Below the pieces are notes generated by a model. That model saw only the letters and a program-made list of their open reading frames with translations, did not search any database and was not told the origin of the DNA. From the NCBI GenBank assembly GCA_012719455.1, contig JAAYAJ010000007.1, positions 20,502 through 84,501 of the forward strand: DNA of 64,000 bases, read 5' to 3'. The position numbers and the translations under genes are program-made. Shown one piece after another: positions 56,978-64,000 of this stretch (its first letter is position 1; each line of letters opens with the position of its first letter). This DNA is from Acidobacteriota bacterium (GTDB lineage: Bacteria; Acidobacteriota; UBA6911).

Positions 56978-57631
56978 GTGTTTACAGGAATCGTTGAAGA
57001 AGTGGGCGGCATCCTGGAGTTGAGGATCGGGTCGGAAGGGGCCGAGATGGCGGTGGGGTGTCCCCGCCTCGCCCCCTCCCTCCGGATCGGCGATTCGGTT
57101 GCCGTCAACGGCGTCTGCCTTACGGCCACCCGGGTCGGGGCGGACCGGTTTACCTGCGACATCTCCGCGGAAACGCTGCGGAGGAGCACGTTCAGCCGTG
57201 CGCGCACGGGAACACGGGTCAACCTCGAGCGGGCGCTCGAGGCTGGGGGGCGCCTGGGGGGCCATTTCGTGCAGGGACACGTCGACGACATCGGCCGGTT
57301 TCTGGCCCGCACCCCTTCCGGGCCGGGATTCGAGATGTCCTTCCACTACCCGGTCGAACTGGAGCGTTACCTGGTGACCAAGGGATCGATCGCCGTCGAC
57401 GGGATCAGCCTGACAATTTCCGGGCTGCGGACAGGGGAGTTCGCAGTCTCCGTCATTCCCCATACCCTCAGTGAGACCACCCTCGGCGGCCTGGCCCCGG
57501 GGGACCCGGTCAACCTCGAGGTCGATATCCTGGGCAAGTATTTCGAGCGCTACTTCCAGTTGGGGCTGCTCGAGAACCCGAAGGCTGAATCCGGAATCAC
57601 GCTGGACTATCTGAAGGACCAGGGGTTCTGA
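56978..57631 (+). CDS. ribE: Riboflavin synthase
   Basis: MFTGIVEEVGGI; two lumazine-binding repeats; GGHFVQGHVD. Confidence 0.95.
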   Translation: MFTGIVEEVGGILELRIGSEGAEMAVGCPRLAPSLRIGDSVAVNGVCLTATRVGADRFTCDISAETLRRSTFSRARTGTRVNLERALEAGGRLGGHFVQGHVDDIGRFLARTPSGPGFEMSFHYPVELERYLVTKGSIAVDGISLTISGLRTGEFAVSVIPHTLSETTLGGLAPGDPVNLEVDILGKYFERYFQLGLLENPKAESGITLDYLKDQGF

Positions 57632-57632
57632 C

Positions 57633-58310
57633 ATGACGCTGCTTCCGGTCCGCATCGGCATTGCCTGCGCGGTTCTTGCCGTCCTGGCCGCGGCGGCCGA
57701 AGGGGAAACGCCCGTGCGCCCCGGCCGGGATTCGGTCCCGGCGGCGGCGGCCCCCATGCGCCTTGGCCAGGATTCGGTCCTGGTATGGAAAACGCGGACG
57801 CCCGTGCAGGAGACCACCTTCGTGGCCCGCATCGCGCGCTTCGCGCCCGACCGCTTCCTGGAATGGGAGGACGGCAATTCCCAGGGGACCGTCTTTCTGC
57901 CTGAAAAGGAGATCCTCGGAGCCAAAGGGTATGAAAGCTCCTCCCTTTTCCGGGCCGGGATGGACCGGAGGGCGAGCCAGGCGACCACGCTGTGGCTGAG
58001 CCGGAAGATCTTCCGCGAGCTGAAAGAGCGGCGGGCGGCCCGGTGCGTGCTCGACGGGGTTTCCACCCGCTTCCGCCTCGTCGGCGAGGGGGAGATGGAG
58101 GTGGAAGTGAACGGCGCCCCGGTCCGAATGCGGGTGGCGAAAGTCGAGGACGGGCGGGGGGGGGAACGGTGGTTTCTCGACGACGAGGACAACCCGCTGC
58201 TGGTACGCTACACGATCCGCAGCTTCGAGCAGAAACTGACGGGAGTCACCACCGACCGGCCGAACACCCTGCGGTGGATCAAGGGGAAGAAACTGAGTGA
58301 AGGGCCCTAA
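57633..58310 (+). CDS. Secreted hypothetical protein
   Basis: Signal peptide; no family recognised; starts 2 nt after the ribE stop. Confidence 0.6.
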   Translation: MTLLPVRIGIACAVLAVLAAAAEGETPVRPGRDSVPAAAAPMRLGQDSVLVWKTRTPVQETTFVARIARFAPDRFLEWEDGNSQGTVFLPEKEILGAKGYESSSLFRAGMDRRASQATTLWLSRKIFRELKERRAARCVLDGVSTRFRLVGEGEMEVEVNGAPVRMRVAKVEDGRGGERWFLDDEDNPLLVRYTIRSFEQKLTGVTTDRPNTLRWIKGKKLSEGP

Positions 58311-59044
58311 CCATCCGCCGGGAGCGCCGAGGCAATCGCCCGGCGCGTTTCCGCGATCAGGGCGTCCCGGTCTTCCAGCCCCAGATGGGCGGTTTCGATC
58401 GGATCGTGGATGACGACGCGGACCTCGCCCGGGCGCACCCCGTACCGGCCCGGGGGAAGGATGGACGAGCTCCCGAGGATCGTGACCGGAACGATGGGGG
58501 CGCCGGCCTTGATCGCCATGACGAACACCCCTTTTTTGAACGGACCGAGCCGGCCGTCGCGGCTCCGGGTCCCCTCCGGGAAGGCCAGGAAGGGCTTGCC
58601 GGCCGCCAGACGACGCACCCCCTCGTCGATCCCGGCGTGCGCCTGTTTCGGGTTACGCCGTTCGATGGGGACGAAGCCCGCACGCTCGAGGACCAGGGAC
58701 AGCACGGGCAGGCGCATCATCTCCCGCTTGATCAGGGCCGCCCAGTTGAGCGGGAGCGCGTGAAGCAACACCGGGCCGTCGATGTTCCCCTGGTGGTTGG
58801 AGAGAAAGACGCAGGTACGCGCCGAGGGGATATTCTCTCTCCCCGTCACCCGGACCCGGATGCCGCAGATCCAGCCCCCGGTGCGGATGCAGGCGCGCGC
58901 AAGCGAGTAGAGCAGGGAATCGCTGCGGGTAACGAGACTCCAGGCGATGGCGGGGGGCGCCAGTACCAGGATGAAGAGGCCGGTAAAGAGATAGAGCAGG
59001 GTCGCACGGATCATTTGCAGTGTCCCAAGGCCGGGGTTTTCCAT
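58307..59044 (-). CDS. plsC: 1-acyl-sn-glycerol-3-phosphate acyltransferase
   Basis: SNHQGNIDGPVLLHALP (HxxxxD), FVPIERRN, FPEGTRSRDG motifs. Confidence 0.93.
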   Translation of the reverse strand: MENPGLGTLQMIRATLLYLFTGLFILVLAPPAIAWSLVTRSDSLLYSLARACIRTGGWICGIRVRVTGRENIPSARTCVFLSNHQGNIDGPVLLHALPLNWAALIKREMMRLPVLSLVLERAGFVPIERRNPKQAHAGIDEGVRRLAAGKPFLAFPEGTRSRDGRLGPFKKGVFVMAIKAGAPIVPVTILGSSSILPPGRYGVRPGEVRVVIHDPIETAHLGLEDRDALIAETRRAIASALPADG

Positions 59045-59150
59045 TCAAGCGGGGCCGGGAGCGCGAAAAACCGAAGGTTCCCCCGCACTTTTATATGACT
59101 CCGGCCAGGGCAACGGATACAATAACATTTTTTCATTGCAGAGGTGAATA

Positions 59151-60275
59151 TTGGGATTCAGCAGTGTCGAAGAGGCGATAGAGGATATCCGCGAAGGGCG
59201 CATGGTCATCATAGTCGACGATGAGGACCGTGAAAACGAGGGCGATCTGACCATCGCGGCCTCCATGGTGACCCCTGAAGCGATCAATTTCATGGCCCGC
59301 TACGGCCGCGGCCTGATCTGCCTGGCCATGACGGGGGAGCGCCTGGACCAGTTGCAGATCCCGATGATGGTGGGGGAAAACACCAGCCGCTTCGGGACCG
59401 CCTTCACCGTCTCCATCGAGGCCCGGTGCGGCGTCACCACGGGGATATCGGCGGCGGACCGCGCCCGGACCATCCTCACGGCCGTCGACCCCGCGAGCGG
59501 GCCGGGTGACCTGGCGCGCCCCGGGCATGTCTTCCCCCTCCGGGCCCGGTCTGGGGGAGTGCTTATGCGCGCGGGGCAGACGGAAGCGTCGGTGGACCTG
59601 GCCCGGCTGGCCGGCCTCTACCCTGCCGCGGTGATATGCGAAGTCATGAGCGAAGACGGCACCATGGCCCGCGTCCCCGAACTGAGTGAATTCTCCGGGC
59701 GCCACCAGGTCCGGATGGTCACCGTCGCCGACATCATCGCCTACCGGCTCCGGACCGAGACCTTCGTCAAGGCCGTCACCGAGGCGGCGTTCCCGACCGA
59801 ATTTGGCGAGTTCAGGATCGTCGTCTTCGAGAACCTCCTCGACGGGGATCACCACATCGCAATCGTCAAGGGGGAGATCCGCCCGGATATTCCCGTGATG
59901 GTGCGCGTGCATTCGCAGTCGACCGTGGCCGACGTCTTCGGCTCGCTGCGCAGCGGGACGCAGAGCGTACTGCGGGACGCGCTGCGCGTCATCAACGAAT
60001 CGGGGAGCGGGATCCTGGTCTACTTGCGCCAGGAAGAAAAGGGGGACGCCCTGGTCGAGGAGATCCGTTCCTACGCCCAGGAAAACGGGGAGGGGAAGCG
60101 GTCGCCGGACAAGCCGCGGGCCAACTCGAGCGACGACCTGCGTATCTACGGGATTGGGGCCCAGATTTTACGCACGCTGGGCGCCGGACGGATCCGCCTG
60201 CTCACCAACCACCCCAAGAAAATCGTCGGCCTGCAGGGATACGGGTTGACGGTGTTGGAACAGGTCCACCTCTAG
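59151..60275 (+). CDS. RibBA-like protein: intact DHBP synthase domain plus degenerate GTP cyclohydrolase II domain
   Basis: [50 protein letters not shown] (RibB); C-terminal part [20 protein letters not shown] lacks zinc-ligand Cys. TTG-type start. Confidence 0.88.
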   Translation: MGFSSVEEAIEDIREGRMVIIVDDEDRENEGDLTIAASMVTPEAINFMARYGRGLICLAMTGERLDQLQIPMMVGENTSRFGTAFTVSIEARCGVTTGISAADRARTILTAVDPASGPGDLARPGHVFPLRARSGGVLMRAGQTEASVDLARLAGLYPAAVICEVMSEDGTMARVPELSEFSGRHQVRMVTVADIIAYRLRTETFVKAVTEAAFPTEFGEFRIVVFENLLDGDHHIAIVKGEIRPDIPVMVRVHSQSTVADVFGSLRSGTQSVLRDALRVINESGSGILVYLRQEEKGDALVEEIRSYAQENGEGKRSPDKPRANSSDDLRIYGIGAQILRTLGAGRIRLLTNHPKKIVGLQGYGLTVLEQVHL

Positions 60276-61960
60276 GTGCCCAGCTTGGCCGCCTGCTCGG
60301 CGATGATGGGGTCCTCGATCTTGTGAAAGAGAATCTCCCGGGGACCGAGCGGCTGGCCGTCGGCAAGGGTCCGGCCGCCGATCCCGCCCCACGGTTCTCC
60401 CACGAGCGACGCGGGGCGTCCCAGCATGAGGCGTAGTTTTTCGGCCGATTGGGGCATGAACGGCTCCATCAGGGCCGACAGCGCCAGCTGGAGCTGCAGC
60501 GTCGTATTCAGGATGGTGGCGCACCGCTCCCGGTCCTTCTTGAGTTCAGCCCAGGGCGCCGCGTCGTTGAAATACTTGTTCCCCGCGCGCGCCAAGTCCA
60601 TGAGCTCGGTGACGGCGCGCCGCACCTGGAATTGGTCCAGGGCCGCGCCGATCGCGGCGGGGGCGCGCCCCACGGCGTCAAGGAGCTCCCGGTCGGCGGG
60701 CTGGAGAGTCCCGGCGGGGGGAACCCGGGCTTCGAAGTGCTTTTCGATAAAGGACAGGCAGCGGTTGACCAGGTTTCCCAGCACGTCGGCCAGGTCGCCG
60801 TTGTTGCGCGCCTGGAAATCCTTCCAGGTGAAGTCGGCGTCCTTGTTCTCCGGCGCGTTGACTTCGAAGTAGTAGCGCAGCGGATCCGGGGGGAACACTT
60901 CCAGGTAATCGTCCACCCAGATGGCCCAGTTGCGGCTGGTCGAGATCTTCCGCCCTTCGATGTTCAGGAATTCGTTGGCCGGGATCTGGGCGGGGAGGAC
61001 GTAATCCCCGTGGGCCATCAGCGCGGCGGGCCAGACGATGGCGTGGAACACGATGTTGTCCTTCCCGATGAAATGCACCAGGCGCGTCGCGGGATCCATC
61101 CAGTAATCGCGCCAGCGCTCCGGCTGTCCCTGCTTTTCGGCCCACTCCACCGAGGAGGAAATGTACCCGATGGGGGCGTCGAACCAGACGTAGAGCACCT
61201 TGCCCTCGGCCCCGGGCAGCGGGACCGGGACGCCCCAGTCAATGTCGCGGGTGATGGGCCGGTCGGTCAGCCCCTCCTTGAACCACCCGGAACAGAACTC
61301 CCGCACGTTGCTTTTCCATTCGGGCTTGGACGCCTGCCACCGTTCGAGGCTTTCCTGGAAGCGGGAGAGGGCGAAATACCAGTGCCGGGTGGAGCGTAAC
61401 TCCGGGGAAGCGCCGCACACCTTGCACTTCGGGGCGATCAACAGCTCCGGCTCGAGCCAGCGCCCGCAAGCTTCGCACTGGTCCCCGCGGGCCCCGGCCT
61501 CGTGGCAGAGCGGGCATTCCCCCTCGATGTACCGGTCGGGGAGAAAGCGGCGGCAGGGGGCGCAGTAGAACTGGCGCACCATCTCCTCCCGGATAAACCC
61601 CTTGCGGTGCAGGTTGAGGAAAAACTCCTGCGAGATCCGGTGATGCAGGGGAAGGGAAGTCCGGGAGTAATTGTCGAAGTGGATCGCCATGCGCCGGAAG
61701 CTGTCCGCCATGACGGCGTGGTAGCGGTCGACGATCTCCTGCGGGGTCACCCCTTCCCGGTCGGCCCGGATGGTGATGGGAACCCCGTGCTCGTCCGAGC
61801 CGCAGATGAACAGCACGTCCGCCCCCTTCTGCCGCTGGTAGCGCACGTAGACATCGGCCGGGATGTAGGCTCCGGCAAGATGCCCCAGGTGCAGGGGGCC
61901 GTTGGCGTAGGGTAGGGCCGCGGTTACAAGTATCTTTTCTCCGGTAGCGTCCACGCTCAT
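60272..61960 (-). CDS. metG: Methionyl-tRNA synthetase
   Basis: [32 protein letters not shown]; Cys-pair zinc domain [29 protein letters not shown] (KMSKS variant). Confidence 0.95.
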   Translation of the reverse strand: MSVDATGEKILVTAALPYANGPLHLGHLAGAYIPADVYVRYQRQKGADVLFICGSDEHGVPITIRADREGVTPQEIVDRYHAVMADSFRRMAIHFDNYSRTSLPLHHRISQEFFLNLHRKGFIREEMVRQFYCAPCRRFLPDRYIEGECPLCHEAGARGDQCEACGRWLEPELLIAPKCKVCGASPELRSTRHWYFALSRFQESLERWQASKPEWKSNVREFCSGWFKEGLTDRPITRDIDWGVPVPLPGAEGKVLYVWFDAPIGYISSSVEWAEKQGQPERWRDYWMDPATRLVHFIGKDNIVFHAIVWPAALMAHGDYVLPAQIPANEFLNIEGRKISTSRNWAIWVDDYLEVFPPDPLRYYFEVNAPENKDADFTWKDFQARNNGDLADVLGNLVNRCLSFIEKHFEARVPPAGTLQPADRELLDAVGRAPAAIGAALDQFQVRRAVTELMDLARAGNKYFNDAAPWAELKKDRERCATILNTTLQLQLALSALMEPFMPQSAEKLRLMLGRPASLVGEPWGGIGGRTLADGQPLGPREILFHKIEDPIIAEQAAKLGT

Positions 61961-62541
61961 TCCTTTCCGACAGGGGTTTTCCGGGCCCCGCGCGGGGCCG
62001 CCTCGATCCCGAGGTAGTCCTCGAGGGCATCGCGGGTGGAGGGGAAGGCCAGCCTTTCCCAGGGGATGTCATCCGGCCCGAAGCGTCGGACCTCCAGGCT
62101 TTCGGGGGTCGGGGAGGGCTCCCCCCCGACGACGGTGGCCCGGTACACGACCATGACGACGGCGCTTTCCGGGTAGGAGTAGATGCCGAGCAACCCGTCC
62201 AGCCTGATATCCAGCCGGGTTTCCTCCCGGGCCTCACGCACCGCGGCGGCCGGCACCGTTTCCCCGAGGTCCACGTAGCCGCCGGGAAAGGTCCAGAGCC
62301 CATGCGCCGGTTCGATGTTGCGGCGCAGCAGCCAGATGTCCGAGCCCTGCCGCGGCACCGCCGCCGCTACCACCTTGGGGTTCATGTAAAAAATGAAGCC
62401 GCACGCCGGGCACACCTTGCGCAGCCGCTGCTCCACGTCCACCCGCCGGTCTTCCAGGCCGTGGGCGCAACGGGGGCAGTAGCGGGCCCACCCCGACCCG
62501 TGCGGGTGCTGCAGCCGCTGGTGATCTGTACCGTCCGCCAT
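61957..62541 (-). CDS. NUDIX hydrolase with N-terminal zinc ribbon
   Basis: YCPRCAHGLEDRRVDVEQRLRKVCPACGFIFYMNPK; GGYVDLGETVPAAAVREAREETRLDI Nudix box. Confidence 0.92.
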   Translation of the reverse strand: MADGTDHQRLQHPHGSGWARYCPRCAHGLEDRRVDVEQRLRKVCPACGFIFYMNPKVVAAAVPRQGSDIWLLRRNIEPAHGLWTFPGGYVDLGETVPAAAVREAREETRLDIRLDGLLGIYSYPESAVVMVVYRATVVGGEPSPTPESLEVRRFGPDDIPWERLAFPSTRDALEDYLGIEAAPRGARKTPVGKE

Positions 62542-62597
62542 ACGCTAGCTTCCGAAGCAGTATCATAGCAGCCGGAGCCGGCCCGGGCCAGAGATCC

Positions 62598-63605
62598 TTA
62601 CAGTCCCCTGGCCGTATACCCTTTGCGCGTGTGGACCTTGAGTTTCAGGGGCTTCCCCTTGGAATCCTTCATGTCGGTCTCGACCTTCACCTCGATTTTG
62701 CGGAATTTGCCGTCGCGGGCCGGGTTGCTGGAAACGTAGCCGATGCTGTACTGGCTCCGGAGCAGCCGCGAGATGTTGTTGAAAATGGCGGGGAGTTCGG
62801 TGCTGAAGCGCGGGAAGTACGCCTGCCCCCCCGTCAGCTCGGCGAACGACTTCAGGCGGTTGTCACCCATGAGGAATTCCAGGTTCTGGGACTGGCTGAT
62901 CCACCCGCGGGCATCGGCGTAGGCCCGGTACCATTGGCCGAGCCCGATGGCATAGATGGAGGCGTTGGCCTGGCGGCATTTTTTCAGTGCGTCGTCGTAA
63001 GTGCGGCGGCTGAAGGTATCGAGCCCGGTGCTGATCAGAACGACGGCCACCTTCCCCTCGGTCTCCTCCGTGCGGTCCAGGACATCGATGACGGCGTCGG
63101 AAAGGTTGCTCTCGTCCCAGGCGGTGTAGGTGAACTGCCGGATGGCGTCATGGACCTTTTGCGGGTCCTGGGTGAAATCGCTGACGATGGTGGTGTGCAT
63201 GTCATACCCCACGACGGCGACCCAGTCCTTGGGACGCAGGCTGCGGGTAAAGTAATACATGGCGTCCCAGACCTCGTCGAGGAAGTAGTTGACCTTCTTG
63301 CTGTACTCCACCAGGAGCACGACCGTGACGTTGGCATCCACCGGGGAGAAATTGAGGATCTCCTGCTTGACCTTGTCCTCGTAAATGGTAAAGTTTTCCG
63401 GTTTCAGGCCCGTGAGGACGTTCCCCTTGGTGTCGGTGACCAGCACCTGCAGCGTCACCAGGTCCACGGCCACCGAGATGGCGGTTTTGCCGCGGGGCGC
63501 GTCGTCTTCTTCCGGCGCGGCCGGAGCGCCTGGGGAGTGACACAGCATGTACAGGATCAGCGCCAGCGCCAGCGACCCCTTGATTGCTCCCATTCGGTAT
63601 GTCAT
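62598..63605 (-). CDS. VWFA-domain secreted protein
   Basis: Signal peptide; VTVVLLVEYSKKVNYFLDEVWDAM...AVVGYDMHTTIVSDFTQD...VVLISTGLDTFSRRTYDDAL. Confidence 0.85.
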   Translation of the reverse strand: MTYRMGAIKGSLALALILYMLCHSPGAPAAPEEDDAPRGKTAISVAVDLVTLQVLVTDTKGNVLTGLKPENFTIYEDKVKQEILNFSPVDANVTVVLLVEYSKKVNYFLDEVWDAMYYFTRSLRPKDWVAVVGYDMHTTIVSDFTQDPQKVHDAIRQFTYTAWDESNLSDAVIDVLDRTEETEGKVAVVLISTGLDTFSRRTYDDALKKCRQANASIYAIGLGQWYRAYADARGWISQSQNLEFLMGDNRLKSFAELTGGQAYFPRFSTELPAIFNNISRLLRSQYSIGYVSSNPARDGKFRKIEVKVETDMKDSKGKPLKLKVHTRKGYTARGL

Positions 63606-63805
63606 CGCTCACTCCACGAGTAGGAAAGGTGTGGGAAACATTCTTGACGCTTCCCCCGGTAAAATGGTAGCACAAGGATGATTGCGGGCAAACGCGTCGA
63701 AGACAATTGAATTGACCTTGATATATGGCGGTGCTAATAATCTCCGGGTTGAGCCGTCAGCGGGTCTTCCCGGTCTCCCGGAATGCTTGAATTTGGAGGT
63801 ACACT

Positions 63806-64000
63806 GTGAGCTACTGCCCGGAATGCGAAACCGTGATCGAAGAGGACATTGAAGAAGTGGGTGAAATCCTCACCTGCCCCGAATGCGGGGTGGAACTCGA
63901 GGTGATTTCCCTCGATCCCCTGGAATTCGATCTCGCCCCGATCGACGACGAGGACGACGACTGGGACGACGACGAAGGGTATGACGACGAGGACGACGAC
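63806..64000 (+). CDS. LysW-like zinc-ribbon amino-group carrier protein, acidic C-terminal extension, runs off window
   Basis: My translation from GTG 63806: VSYCPECETVIEEDIEEVGEILTCPECGVELEVISLDPLEFDLAPIDDEDDDWDDDEGYDDEDDD; CPxC...CPEC and ELEVISLDPL are LysW-like. RBS GGAGGT at 63795-63800. Confidence 0.75.
   Translation, partial: MSYCPECETVIEEDIEEVGEILTCPECGVELEVISLDPLEFDLAPIDDEDDDWDDDEGYDDEDDD

Noticed and set aside
56099-58192. 697-aa minus-strand ORF
   Set aside because: Antisense to rluB, ribE and the following gene, which are well supported.
59045-59150. Possible FMN riboswitch upstream of the ribBA-like gene
   Set aside because: The gap is short and I could not find the conserved RFN sequence blocks.

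Overview
This is a GC-rich bacterial chromosomal window. An Acidobacteriota-like source is a low-confidence guess from gene content only. From left to right it contains: (1) a sucrose-use operon on the minus strand (PfkB kinase, neutral-ceramidase-like protein, MFS transporter, sucrose phosphorylase); (2) a cluster from about 5 to 19 kb of exported, mostly esterase or alpha/beta-hydrolase genes (two tannase/feruloyl-esterase family proteins, a type-B carboxylesterase, an SGNH/GDSL hydrolase, a dienelactone hydrolase, a cupin, tandem DUF3237-like domains, a SnoaL-like protein, and an exported sugar-isomerase-like protein), which looks like a plant-polyphenol or aromatic-ester locus; (3) a minus-strand run with a glycyl radical enzyme, its activase and an anSME-like SPASM radical SAM protein, preceded by a divergent orphan xanthine-dehydrogenase-type molybdopterin subunit; (4) a visibly AT-richer block with SLC12-like and SLC13-like transporters and a GNAT/carbon-nitrogen hydrolase fusion; (5) mostly core genes (tRNA-Asp, OmpA-like, M16-like, PGI/PMI, HolC-like, carB, hemA/C/D, ccsA-like, M50 protease, scpA/B, rluB, ribE, ribBA-like, plsC, metG, NUDIX, VWA); and (6) the start of a LysW-like amino-group carrier protein at the right edge. 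The observations most worth checking are the combined esterase plus glycyl-radical/Mo-enzyme locus, the divergent orphan Mo subunit, the third radical SAM gene in the GRE operon, the RibBA-like protein that has lost its zinc-ligand cysteines, the M16 protein without HxxEH, and the LysW-like protein with an Asp-rich C-terminal extension. No searches were run; all family calls come from reading motifs and translated sequences.
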